Shown: piece after piece, positions 16,407 through 26,300 of the stretch | Numbering within the stretch: position 1 is the first letter of the stretch | How the letters are laid out: each line of letters begins with the position of its first letter | Translations under genes and position numbers: made by a program | Assembly (NCBI GenBank): GCA_017471245.1 | Contig: JAFUVB010000075.1 | Location: 1 to 32,885, forward strand | Source: Prevotella sp. | Lineage (GTDB): Bacteria; Bacteroidota; Bacteroidia; Bacteroidales; Bacteroidaceae | DNA: 32,885 bases | Reading direction: 5' to 3' | Notes under the pieces: generated by a model | The model's input: the letters and a program-made list of their open reading frames with translations, nothing else | Databases searched by the model: none | What the model was told of the DNA's origin: nothing

Positions 16407-16640
16407 ATGACACAAGTGATATTAAACGTTACCGACAAGAGCATTCTCCCTGGACTGCGTAAGATACTCAGCCGGGTTGAAGGGGTGGAGCGTGTAAAGG
16501 TTGTCAGAGAGAAGAGCCCCAAGCAGACTAAAAGGGAAAAGTTCCTGAAAGAATTCCGAACAGCTGTGGGTAATGCAAAGGAATTCAAAGAGGGTAAACA
16601 GCAATTCAGCACGTGGGAGGATCTGATGAATGAATTGTGA
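16407..16640 (+). CDS. Type II antitoxin-like small protein
   Basis: 77 aa. It starts MTQVILNVTDKSILPGLRKI and ends KQQFSTWEDLMNEL. This is the typical form of a small Bacteroidota addiction-module antitoxin, with a beta-strand/helix N-terminus, a basic linker (KSPKQTKREK) and a C-terminal helix that would grip the toxin. It has its own strong promoter. The stop overlaps the start of the truncated toxin reading frame by 11 nt, the usual antitoxin-toxin arrangement. Since the toxin is broken, the antitoxin is an orphan and may now act only as a regulator of its own promoter or as protection against related toxins. Family assignment is from pattern memory. Confidence 0.75.
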   Translation: MTQVILNVTDKSILPGLRKILSRVEGVERVKVVREKSPKQTKREKFLKEFRTAVGNAKEFKEGKQQFSTWEDLMNEL

Positions 16641-16695
16641 ATTTCGTTTTTCTCCCGATTTTATCAAGGCTGCAAAGAGGATGTCGAAACCTTGA
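16630..16695 (+). pseudogene. Truncated RelE/YoeB-like toxin remnant
   Basis: A 21-codon reading frame overlaps the antitoxin end by 11 nt. It reads MNCEFRFSPDFIKAAKRMSK and then P and a stop. This looks like the first strand and helix of a RelE/ParE-superfamily toxin, which normally continues for about 90-100 aa. No continuation in any forward frame resembling the rest of such a toxin is visible downstream. It is therefore a remnant, lost by a deletion or other rearrangement after codon 20. Confidence 0.65.
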
Positions 16696-17289
16696 CTGCA
16701 ATTGTAGAAAATCAAACGTGAGCGTTTTGGTGTAAAATTCCCCGATGAAATGGGCGATTTTGTTGTTTTTCTGATGTATTCTTTTTTGCTTTTTGCTCAG
16801 AAAAACATGCTCCGCTATTCCTTTTTCTGTTATTTGGCTTTTCATAGAGTCCGACAGGTAGCCATAAAATTCCGTCAAGAAACCATTCAGTGTTTCCGAA
16901 AATGAATCATTCCTCGTTTTCGAAAAGAAGCCTATCGAAAATGCCGAATATGAGCCTTTCGAAAGCCTTGAAAACGCTTTCAAAAAAGTGTTGTCGCGAG
17001 TTACTCGCTGTTTGTGATTTAAAAACAGCCTCTTTTTGAACTGAAAACTGTGAGTTGTTGAAATGAAAACTGGCAGTTTTTCATGCAAAAACTATTGCAA
17101 ACTCTTTTCCATTCTCGTTTCAGATGTGTAATATCCTGAAAACAAAGCAAATAGCAGAACGGCGGAATGTGGCAGATGGTGGCAGGAAAACAAACAAATG
17201 TTCCCATTATCAGCGCAAAAAAGTGGACGAATGCACGAATTTTCCTATTTTTTGTAAAAAAAATCCTATCACCTTATATAAATATATAG
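16696..17289. other. AT-rich intergenic stretch without a supported gene
   Basis: About 600 bp between the toxin remnant and the promoter at 17290. It has repeated TCGAAAA/TTTCGAAA words around 16890-16985 and a short palindrome (AAAACTGGCAGTTTT, around 17066). I see no RNA gene or credible protein. Confidence 0.5.
16734..16770 (+). terminator. Possible terminator after the antitoxin/toxin remnant
   Basis: An imperfect stem (AAAATTCCC / GGGCGATTTT, 16734-16761) is followed by GTTGTTTTT (16762-16770). The stem includes a word nearly identical to the core of the 44-bp tandem repeat at 1724-1899. The mismatches make the call weak. Confidence 0.3.
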
Positions 17290-17297
17290 TAAATTTG
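17290..17297 (+). promoter_or_regulatory. Probable -7 element of the exported-protein operon
   Basis: TAAATTTG (17290-17297) matches TAnnTTTG, in a very AT-rich context. No TTTG lies at the expected 19-21 nt upstream (the nearest is at 17251-17254, too far), so the -33 is missing or weak. The leader to the ATG at 17396 would be about 90 nt. Confidence 0.5.
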
Positions 17298-17318
17298 CAA
17301 ACGTATAAAAGTGTCTCG

Positions 17319-17360
17319 ATGAAACGCACCTTCGCAAGAAGGCACAGAGAACGGGAATAA
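17319..17360 (+). other. Possible 13-codon arginine-rich leader reading frame
   Basis: ATG at 17319 opens a 13-aa frame (MKRTFARRHRERE) that ends 36 nt before the next gene. A small stem (CCTTC-GCAA-GAAGG) lies inside it. It could be a leader peptide or chance; there is no codon-bias test on so few codons. Confidence 0.2.
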
Positions 17361-17395
17361 AAGAAAATAACAATAATCATTAAAACTTGAAAAGT

Positions 17396-20300
17396 ATGAG
17401 AAGAATTCTAATTTCATTGTTGCTGATGTTCACCGCTGCGGTGACTTGGGCACAGCGATGGACGGTGACGAATGCAAACGCCTACCCAGATGAGACCATC
17501 GTGTACTTGCAAGTTAACCTCAACGGAACTACTGCAACAGACAATGACGGATTGGAGGTGGCAGCCTTCATCGACGGTGAATGCCGCGCTGCTCAAACCA
17601 GTCAGTATTCTCCGGCTTCGGGCGGAGGACCCGAAAACTCTTATCTGTTGAGGGTGAGAGGAAAAAGCGGCACCGATGATGGCAAGACCATCACCTTCAA
17701 AGCCTATTACGAGGGAGTGGTGTATAAGTTCGACTATACCACCACGTGGAGTCAGGAAACGGTGAGTGATATCCCGGTAAAAGTGGAGCTTTCGACTCTT
17801 GTGGGCATCAGCCGAGATTACACTGTAGGCACTGACGACAATCCTATTAATGTGTCACTGCCAGGAACTTACGACATGTCGGGCTTGGCAACCCTGCTGT
17901 TTGGTGCCGACCAGGTTGAGGAAAGTCAGGTCACGGGTTCGTCGGTTGATACTGACGAGACGGAGATTGCCATGCAGTGGGAAGCCGGCAATTCTGAAGC
18001 TTACTTGGAAATTGATGAAAACGGACTGCTCACAGCCAAGGAGGAAACAGAAAGTGCCTGGGTGGGAATGAATGTTGTGGTGAAAGACAAGGTTCAGATA
18101 GACGCGACAACCGGCAACCCTTCGGTCACCAACCACCGAAGCATTGACCCTCAGGGATTCATTGTGAGAATCGCAAGGCCTGTCGTTCCCGTTACCAGCA
18201 TCACATGCGACATACAAGAACTGACAGTATACAGAAACCAAGATGTAAGAAGCGCTCTCGACCAACACATTACTATTTCACCAGACGACGCAACAGACAA
18301 GACATGGTATATTGTTGACAACAATCGTTTGGTAAGTCAGGATGTCGCCAACGAAGCAGGCGAAACCACCATATTCATCTATCCCACCACACCAGCATCC
18401 GACGATGTGGCGCCTGCCGAGGTGAAGCTCACCATCAAGATTCGTCCTACCGACATCAGCGCCGATCCTACGACTGTCGACGTGGAGCTGGGTGACAATG
18501 TGATAGATGCCATCAAGGGCGTGATCACACTCCGTCCGACAGGCGAGTATGTTGACGACGAACTCACCATCACACCTGCCGATGCCACCCTGTATAATTC
18601 GCAGACAGGCATTGCCACAAAGGTAGGAACAACCACGGTAACCGTTACTCCCACCAATGCGGAGACGGCACAGGTGGCTGCACCACCATCGGTAACCATC
18701 ACGCTGAACGTGAAGAAGAGCGTTGCCGCCATTGCCTTGGAGGCAGGCGAGATTACCGTTTACCGCGGTGACAACGTGAAAGATGCCATTGCCGACAGAG
18801 TGACCATCACTCCCGATGATGCCACAGAAAAGAATTTCGAACTGGTGGAGGTAGCAGAGACATTGCTCATCTCCCAAGATATCGCTGCACAGTCTGGCGT
18901 TACGACGGTGAAGGTGCGGTCGGTTGACAACCAGCAGCTCGTTTCTGACAACAGCGTGACTGTGAACATCAAAGAGCGGCCTACAAGAATTTCTGTCAGT
19001 CCGGCAGAAATCACGGTGAACATCGGCGACAACGTGTATGACGCGATAGAAGCCATCGTTACGCTTGAGCCAAACGTAACCTATCTGGATCGCTCGCTCA
19101 CACTCAATGCCGGCAATGCAGCTCTCTATGATGCCAATTTCATTGCCAATCAAGTGGGAACGATGACAGTTACTGTTACCCCCACGGCAGCTCAGCCATC
19201 GCAGGACGGTACTACCCCGTCGGCCACTGTCACCGTGACCGTGGTTCAGCCAGTGGGAGGAATAGAACTGAAGGGCGACCCCATCACGGTTTATCTCGAA
19301 GATGATGTGACAGCCGCATTGGAAGACCAGGTGACCATCACGCCCAATGATGCAACCGACAAGACTTACGTAGTGGTTGAACAGGGTGATGCTGATATGA
19401 AACTGTCCGACGGCTTTGCTGTGTCGCCAGGTATCACCACTGTGAAGGTGGCTACTGCCAACGGCATGGAGTCGACGAAAACCGTTCAGGTGACCATCAT
19501 GATCCGTCCGGACAACATCTCCGGACCGGATGAAATCACTGTGAATGTGGGCGACAACGTGTTTGATGCCATCAAGAATGTCGTTACCATCAGCTCCAAC
19601 GATTACTCGGAGTCTGAATTCATCGACGATGAAATGGAATTGTCGGCAAGTGGTGCCGCAGCATCGCTCTACGACGACAACTATGTGGCAACGACCGTTG
19701 GACAGATGACAGTGACCGTGATTGCCACGGCAACAACGGGACAGCCAAATATGAACATGCTGACTAAGACTATCACCCTGAATGTGAAGAAGGGTGTCAG
19801 CTCGCTCACTGCCACCACCACCAACATCGAGGCCATGATCGGCGACGACGTGGAGGCAATGATCAGGAAACTGGTGACCGTGAATCCTGATGATGCTACC
19901 AATCAAAATTATAGTGTGAACCCGGACAATGCCTCCGGCAACGCTTTCAGCGACGGCATTGCCATGAGGGAAGGCACATGGACACTCATTGCTGTTTCGG
20001 ATGACAATCCGGAAGCAACGCTCACGTTCACCGTAGTAGTGAAGGAGCCTATCGCTCTCACCTTTGAGCCGACGCTTGAGACAACCGTAGGCGGCGAGAC
20101 CACGCTCACGATCCGAAAGACGGCAGGCACCGACAATGTGGATGCCAGCAAGGTGAACGTGGTGTTCGATAGCAACAACTACGGAGCTGTTGTCACAGCC
20201 ACGCCCGATGCAACAGGACTTGTATGGACCATCAAGGGCTTGCAGTTCGGTTCATACAACTTCACGGTTACATACGATGGTGCGGTACAAATGTCAACCG

Positions 20301-21472
20301 ATCAGAGTCAGGCGGGAACAATCAACATCTCGCAGGTGGTTGCTCCTACTTCAGGATGGGATTGGATCACGGTGAACACACTGCCTGGCGGAAGCGGATC
20401 CATCATTCTTCAAGCAAATTCAAACAACGGCTGGGTAAGCGAGATGAACGACGGCACAAACAAGATTATTGAAATCCGTTCACAGAATGCTCTGCTTTAT
20501 AACGACCCGACTCTGGGACTCTTTGGCGACATCACCGAACTGAAACCGAGCGACGGTATGTATAAGGTGAAGTCAGAGGGCAGCGTGGTGTTCAACATCG
20601 GTGTCGACGTGAATCCGATTTCTTCTGCCGACCTCCCGACAACGGTAACAGGCTACACATGGTTGGGCTATCCGCATCAGATCGACCAGCCTCTCACGAA
20701 TCTGGAAGCAGCCTTGGCAAGCACTGCCGAAGAAGGCGATATGATTCTCGGTAAGGAGAACTTTGCTGAGTTCAGCAACGGCGAATGGGTAGCTGTTGAC
20801 GGATTCACATTCAAGGCAGGCAAGGGCTACATGTACTACACCGCCGGAGCCGGAGGCAAGACCATCAACTGGGGAACAGCCACTGAAGTGATTGCCGACA
20901 ACAACACGCCAGCTCCAGCCAAGACATTGCGCGGCACCATCTGGAATTATGACATCAGCGCGTTTGCCGACAATATGCCTATCGTTGCTCAGCTCGACGG
21001 CATCAGCAATCCTGAAGACTACTCCATCGGTGCATTCGTCGGCGACGAGTGCCGCGGCGAAGGCAGTGTGGCAGGTGGCAAGTATATGTTCATCAACGTG
21101 GCTGGCAAGAGCGGAGAAACCGTCAGTTTCAAGCTCTACAACAAGCTGACAGGTGAGTATACCAACCTGAACGCGAAGGTGGCCTATGGAAAGAAGACCG
21201 GATCGGTTAGCAATCCGCTGTCGCTTCTCGCAGGAACCACCGGCATCGGTAATATTGCCGCTGAAGGTGACGGTTCGGCAATCTCCTACAGCAACGGTGT
21301 GATCCGTGTCAATGGAATGCCAAATGCACACGTAACGATTACCAATGCAGCCGGCAGCGTGGTGCGTACGTCTTCCGAAGCAGTTGTCTCTCTCGACGGT
21401 CTTGCCAATGGTGTATACATTGTCACCGTCAGCAACGGAGAACAGCGCGCAAGCAAGAAGATATTGAAGTAG
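17396..21472 (+). CDS. Exported Ig-like repeat protein with T9SS C-terminal sorting tail
   Basis: 1358 aa from the ATG at 17396. An in-frame TTG at 17387 would add three residues; ATG is preferred because the signal peptide (MRRILISLLLMFTAAVTWAQ) begins there. A small domain with the GECR motif (61-64) recurs near the C-terminus (DECR, 1217-1220). Seven BIG2/Ig-like repeats of ~88-95 aa fill ~265-884 in two alternating types (ITVYRGDNV... and ITVNIGDNV...). A further Ig-like module is at ~890-982. The last ~78 residues (about 1281-1358) form a Por-secretion type A tail (ANGVYIVTVSNGEQRASKKI). T9SS export and attachment at the cell surface are therefore inferred. No enzymatic motif was seen, so adhesin or scaffold is the most economical idea. 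It is the first gene of the plus-strand operon. Confidence 0.88.
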   Translation: MRRILISLLLMFTAAVTWAQRWTVTNANAYPDETIVYLQVNLNGTTATDNDGLEVAAFIDGECRAAQTSQYSPASGGGPENSYLLRVRGKSGTDDGKTITFKAYYEGVVYKFDYTTTWSQETVSDIPVKVELSTLVGISRDYTVGTDDNPINVSLPGTYDMSGLATLLFGADQVEESQVTGSSVDTDETEIAMQWEAGNSEAYLEIDENGLLTAKEETESAWVGMNVVVKDKVQIDATTGNPSVTNHRSIDPQGFIVRIARPVVPVTSITCDIQELTVYRNQDVRSALDQHITISPDDATDKTWYIVDNNRLVSQDVANEAGETTIFIYPTTPASDDVAPAEVKLTIKIRPTDISADPTTVDVELGDNVIDAIKGVITLRPTGEYVDDELTITPADATLYNSQTGIATKVGTTTVTVTPTNAETAQVAAPPSVTITLNVKKSVAAIALEAGEITVYRGDNVKDAIADRVTITPDDATEKNFELVEVAETLLISQDIAAQSGVTTVKVRSVDNQQLVSDNSVTVNIKERPTRISVSPAEITVNIGDNVYDAIEAIVTLEPNVTYLDRSLTLNAGNAALYDANFIANQVGTMTVTVTPTAAQPSQDGTTPSATVTVTVVQPVGGIELKGDPITVYLEDDVTAALEDQVTITPNDATDKTYVVVEQGDADMKLSDGFAVSPGITTVKVATANGMESTKTVQVTIMIRPDNISGPDEITVNVGDNVFDAIKNVVTISSNDYSESEFIDDEMELSASGAAASLYDDNYVATTVGQMTVTVIATATTGQPNMNMLTKTITLNVKKGVSSLTATTTNIEAMIGDDVEAMIRKLVTVNPDDATNQNYSVNPDNASGNAFSDGIAMREGTWTLIAVSDDNPEATLTFTVVVKEPIALTFEPTLETTVGGETTLTIRKTAGTDNVDASKVNVVFDSNNYGAVVTATPDATGLVWTIKGLQFGSYNFTVTYDGAVQMSTDQSQAGTINISQVVAPTSGWDWITVNTLPGGSGSIILQANSNNGWVSEMNDGTNKIIEIRSQNALLYNDPTLGLFGDITELKPSDGMYKVKSEGSVVFNIGVDVNPISSADLPTTVTGYTWLGYPHQIDQPLTNLEAALASTAEEGDMILGKENFAEFSNGEWVAVDGFTFKAGKGYMYYTAGAGGKTINWGTATEVIADNNTPAPAKTLRGTIWNYDISAFADNMPIVAQLDGISNPEDYSIGAFVGDECRGEGSVAGGKYMFINVAGKSGETVSFKLYNKLTGEYTNLNAKVAYGKKTGSVSNPLSLLAGTTGIGNIAAEGDGSAISYSNGVIRVNGMPNAHVTITNAAGSVVRTSSEAVVSLDGLANGVYIVTVSNGEQRASKKILK

Positions 21473-21479
21473 AAACATC

Positions 21480-21518
21480 TCTGGAGCCGGGAGCAGTCGT
21501 TGTGTTTCCGGCTCCAGA
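21480..21518 (+). terminator. Strong hairpin between operon genes 1 and 2 (partial terminator or processing site)
   Basis: An 11-bp perfect stem (TCTGGAGCCGG / CCGGCTCCAGA; 21480-21490 with 21508-21518) and a 17-nt loop, 8 nt after the stop of the T9SS-tail gene. The tract behind it (GTGTTTTGTCCTTTATT) is T-rich but interrupted. It may lower expression of the downstream genes or protect the 3' end of the upstream message. Confidence 0.55.
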
Positions 21519-21570
21519 ACGGTGTTTTGTCCTTTATTACCTACATTCAAAATAATTAAAGATAGACATA

Positions 21571-23301
21571 ATGAACAGGAAAAGAGTAAAGATAACAATA
21601 GCTGTGGCGCTGGCTATGTTGTCACCCAAGGTCGTTCAGGCTCAGGACATCATACAGATTGCCAAAAGCGACCCGTTGATTATAACGGGAGCAATCGGTA
21701 CGCAGAACACCTATTACCATTCGTCGGTGGGCGATGGCTATGCTTCTCCCCTTAGTAATATGTTCTATGCTAACCTCAATATCAGCGTCTATGGGTTTAG
21801 CATGCCTTTCTCTTTGATCTACACCAACGACAATCTGGATTTCAATTATCCACATATTTCTTTCAACCTGACACCGAAATATAAGAACTGGACTGGATAC
21901 ATAGGAAAAAGCGCAATGCCTTTCAGCCAGTACGTGATGGGCGTTTCATTCAATGGAGTGGGTCTGGAGTATAACGACAAGACTTTCAGGGCGGGTGCTT
22001 TCTACGGGAAGTTCAATTCAGCCATCAACGACGATCCTTATAATCCCGGAGCACGCGCGCCGCAATACCGCAGGATGGGCTGGGGATTCAAGGTGGGATA
22101 CGGCTCAGCCCGAAACTACATTGATTTGTATCTGTTGAGAGCCTACGATGTGATGGGCTCACTCAATGAAACATGGCGAGATCAGCTCAACGCGCAGGAA
22201 AACCTCGTTTTAGGAGTGAAGGGATGTGTTTCACTGAAGGACTGGCTGTCGCTGACGGCGAATGTAGCCACCTCTGCCATCACGACAGACAGGAATGCCG
22301 ACCTGATAGAAAGTGGAAAGGCAACGCAATACGATGACATTTTCAAGGCACGCTACAGTTCTCTCGTGCGTTTCGCGGGAGATGTCAGTGCCAACCTTAC
22401 ATTACCTAATTTTAATACATCTGTGGTCTATCGGCTGGTTCAGCCCGACTACACCTCGCTCGGCATCTATCACATGTCGAACAACTATCACAGCCTGGGA
22501 CTGAACATGAGCACTTATCTGTTCAAGAAAGTGTCGCTCGCCGGCAACTTCTCTTTCCAGGAAGACAATCTCACCAATGAGCAGCTGTATACCACACGCG
22601 GCTTTGTTTACGGGGCAAATGCAGGAACACGCCTTGGCGAGCATTTCAACCTGAGCGTGGGTTACAATGGTTACCTGCAGACCCAGGACAACGGCACGGC
22701 AATAGTCAACGACACCACGCGGGTGAAACGAGCCATGAACAGTTTCACGGTTGTTCCTTCCTACGCAGTGGAAACAGACAATTTTAGTCATGGCATCTCT
22801 TTCTCTGCCGCATACACGGAAAACAAAGACCTCAACAAATTCTCATACGGGATGAGCGACGTTACGTCTGTTGCCTTGGGCGCTTCTTATGCCTTGGGCG
22901 TGAACGACTGGGCGACCGACTTCGCTCTCAGCTTGAGCCATCAGCTGTCAAAGGGTTACGATACAAAATATACCAGCGATGTGGCATCGCTCACGGCAGG
23001 ACGTTCGTTCCTGAAAGACGATGCTCTCTCTGTCGAGGCAACGCTCTCTCTCTGTTATAACGAAGTGGAATACCAGTCGAAGAGTCTTTCCTTGGGTGGA
23101 GAGATTGCTGTCGGCTATACGCTCAAGGACGTGCATGCGTTTTCTCTCTCAGCCGGTGTGAACAAGTATGGCGACGTGAATGTCACGAAGACACGGTCAA
23201 GTCTTGATGCAACAGACATCACTGCCAGTTTCACCTACACCTATACGTTCTCTATTTTCGAAATGAAGAACCCGAAAGGCGGGGCAAACAAGAAAATGTA
23301 G
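21571..23301 (+). CDS. Predicted outer-membrane beta-barrel protein of unknown function
   Basis: 576 aa with a signal peptide of about 25 residues (ending VVQAQ). The rest is dense in alternating polar/hydrophobic strands with aromatic girdles (for example FSMPFSLIYTNDNLDFNYP, RNYIDLYLLRAYDVMG, SVEATLSLCYNEVEY, DITASFTYTYTFSIF). This is typical of a large beta-barrel of perhaps 20 or more strands. There is no plug, no TonB box and no POTRA domain that I can see, so it is neither TonB-dependent nor BamA-like. It sits 98 bp after the T9SS-tail gene and 53 bp before the giant gene. It may anchor or export the giant protein; that role is inference from position. Confidence 0.75.
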   Translation: MNRKRVKITIAVALAMLSPKVVQAQDIIQIAKSDPLIITGAIGTQNTYYHSSVGDGYASPLSNMFYANLNISVYGFSMPFSLIYTNDNLDFNYPHISFNLTPKYKNWTGYIGKSAMPFSQYVMGVSFNGVGLEYNDKTFRAGAFYGKFNSAINDDPYNPGARAPQYRRMGWGFKVGYGSARNYIDLYLLRAYDVMGSLNETWRDQLNAQENLVLGVKGCVSLKDWLSLTANVATSAITTDRNADLIESGKATQYDDIFKARYSSLVRFAGDVSANLTLPNFNTSVVYRLVQPDYTSLGIYHMSNNYHSLGLNMSTYLFKKVSLAGNFSFQEDNLTNEQLYTTRGFVYGANAGTRLGEHFNLSVGYNGYLQTQDNGTAIVNDTTRVKRAMNSFTVVPSYAVETDNFSHGISFSAAYTENKDLNKFSYGMSDVTSVALGASYALGVNDWATDFALSLSHQLSKGYDTKYTSDVASLTAGRSFLKDDALSVEATLSLCYNEVEYQSKSLSLGGEIAVGYTLKDVHAFSLSAGVNKYGDVNVTKTRSSLDATDITASFTYTYTFSIFEMKNPKGGANKKM

Positions 23302-23354
23302 AAATGCTTTTCTGATGTGACAAATATTATAGAAACCAGAAACAAGATTCAGTT

Positions 23355-26300
23355 ATGAAAACATATAGGTCAACCATCATAGCCATTGCACTCTTCCTCT
23401 CGGCAGTGTCATCGCTTGCCCAGGATGTGACAATAACAGTGACGCCCATTCAGAAGATTCTTCCTCCACAAGTGCTGCTGTATGTCTCCAATCCCGGTAA
23501 GTATTTCAATATATCAATCACGAACAACACGCAGAACACCCAAAACATTTATATGGGTCTGCAACTGGAACAGCGGTTCCCGTCAAGCGGATTGGCGGTG
23601 TCTACTCCTGCCAACCGAATTCCCCGGCAACCGATTTCCATTGGTCCGAATTCCACCCGCCAGTTGAGCCTTGTGGAAGTCAAGACATTGTTTAACCATA
23701 TACCATCGAATGAGATTTCAACCACTCCAGGACTTTTCGATGACTATCTGAACGGCTCCTTCGGACTGTTGCCAGAAGGCGACTATGTGGCTCATCTCAC
23801 TGCTTATAGATGGGATCCCGCATTGGCAAATCCCGTTGTCGTCAGCAATCCGAACAGCGGAACGTGTTATTTCACTGTGTGCTACAAGGCGCAGGCTCCT
23901 TCGTTCATAACACCGATGGTCACGGGAACGGAACTGTTGGCAGTGGCAAGTGTTGATGAGAGCAATGCACAGTTCACTTGGACAGAGTCAATGATCAACT
24001 GCAACCCGGCAGCATCGCAGTTCCGTTACGATTTCGTGGTGAAAGCCTTGCTGCCCAACCAGCAGCCAGATGATGCGATAACATATAATCCTGTGGTTTA
24101 TCATTCCGACGGGCTGATGGTGCCGATGTGCATCATTCCTCCTGCCGTGATTCGAAGCTTGAACAAAAGCATGGTCTACGTTGCTCAGGTAACAGCGCGC
24201 GAAGTAGGCAAGAATCCCTTGAACTATATCATGCTGGAGAACGAGGGAAAGAGCACATACCGCTTGTTCCGCTTTAAAAGCAGTTTGATAACAACCAGAA
24301 CGATAAATAAACCTGGCGGCGTCCACCCCACCGTTCCTTATTCAGGCGGCGTTAATACCAACACCAATTCGGGTGACGTGAACACCACTGCCAATGTAGA
24401 CATCGCTGCCGTAAGCGGCATGCTTTCGGGCGGCGGCGGACCCACAACCAGAAGCATTACCCCGGGAGCCGTCGGTGGAGTAGGCAATACCTTCACTGGT
24501 GGTGATGATGAAGACGATGATGAGAACAAGAAGAAGGATTATGGCATGAGCCTTGACTATGGCGTGCAGGAGGAAGTGGATGAAGAGGCAACATACACTT
24601 TCCGCAACCCGGAACTTGTGGAACCGCTTTTCTTCGAAGGCTCAGCCCGCAAGACTTTTGTTGAGGACGACATCAAGACTTCTTGGAAAAAGGCATGGTT
24701 CCTCGGTGGTGCCGGGGAGCGTCCCGATACCGTCAAGTTTGATTATCACGTAGCTCTTTACAAGGGTGAATGCGGACAGGAGTTTGAAGATATATTCAAG
24801 GAAAAACCTGTTTATACATTCGACACCAAAGAGACAGAGCACACCATTGCATGGAAAGACATAAAGGAGAAGGTGAATGTGAATGACTATCTGGTGCTTC
24901 ATGTCGTTCCTTCCACTACAACGGAGTCGGTAACCTTTGTCAACGACAGCGTGAACGTGAAGGATTTCGCGCTTTCCCAGTTGTTGTCAAAGAAATATTT
25001 CCAGTGCTCCGACATGGTGGAAATCACCAACACCACACCAACCACACTGTCAGCCAACGACCTGAAGGGAAAGGTGGTAGGATTAGGTCAGTATCAACTC
25101 ACCATCGACGAGATAACAAAAGTACCCGGAAAGAATGCCTTCAAGGGCAAAGGGCATGTGGAATGGAACCCGATGGGGTATACGGTAATGGTTGCCGTGA
25201 TGTTCGATGAACTGTACATCAACACCGACAATATCGTATATCAAGGTGATGCCGTAAGCTATCCTGATGAGAAGCATGAGGCTACAGATGCTGAGGTGGT
25301 CGACAAGATCTTTTCCGATACGGGAATTGACCAGATTATCGCTGACACTGGAATCCCTTATGCCGACATGATTACCGGCAACGGTGTGAGTGCACTGAAG
25401 GATATTGCGAAAACCTACGACATCAGCAAGTATTATAAATGGGTGAAAAACGGTGAAAACCTATATAAGAATTTCCTGCATGGAAATATCAGCGACCTGC
25501 ATTTGCCGTTGAAACTGCCCACTGATGTCAACAAGACGATGGTTGACATTCAGATTGCCAGCATGAGATTCTCACCGACGCATTCCACAATGAACGTCAT
25601 CGGTGAGGTGGTGCTTCCTAAGAGCAACTACACGAGGAATGAGATCCTGGTGTTCGGAGCACCGCGCATCTGTATGAGTCCCGACCGTGTTTTGCCAGAG
25701 GGCGGTGCCATCAGTCTTCTGTCCGATTTTAATATCACCGATCCCTCAACAAAGTTCGAGATGGACTTCAAGGCTCCCCAGGATGTCGTCAATCCCAAGG
25801 ATGGATGCTATATCAGTTGGAAAGCCGGCGAACTGGAGCTTGTCCTCATCGACATCGACATGAAGATACCTAAGTTGAGGAAGGTCGATTCTAACGGGAA
25901 TGCCACGAAGGAGAGACCTATCTTGAACATCAAGGAAAGCATCGCTTCATGGGATGACCTGGTGGTGACAGCTACGATGGATGACTTTGAAGTGGATGGA
26001 GTGAGTGGTTGGACCTTCAAGCCAGGATCAATCGTGTTCGACTATTCATGCTGGCGTGAAGGCGGAACAATGACATTGCCCGACAATTACAACTACGACA
26101 GCTTCGACTATAGCAAGAATGAGCTCAAGGCCAATCCTGGTCTTTGGCAGGGATTATATATAAATAATGTGGGAATTCTCTTCCCCAAGACATTGAAGTT
26201 TGGTGATGCCAAGAATACTGAGGGCGGACGCTTGAAGATTTCAGCCGAGAATATCATCTACGACAAGTCAGGCTTGACATTATCACTGAAGACCGGTTCG

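Noticed and set aside
17059-17085. Intrinsic terminator at the AAAACTGGCAGTTTTT palindrome
   Set aside because: The stem is only about five A/T-rich pairs with a minimal loop, and no gene ends nearby.
16606-17088. 160-codon minus-strand frame in the gap after the antitoxin
   Set aside because: It overlaps the antitoxin end and toxin remnant antisense, has no recognisable domain and lies in AT-rich sequence with few stops on that strand by chance.
18278-19906. 542-codon minus-strand frame inside the Ig-repeat gene
   Set aside because: It reads His/Gly/Cys-rich repetitive sequence that is simply the reverse of the Ig repeats; no start context or family match.
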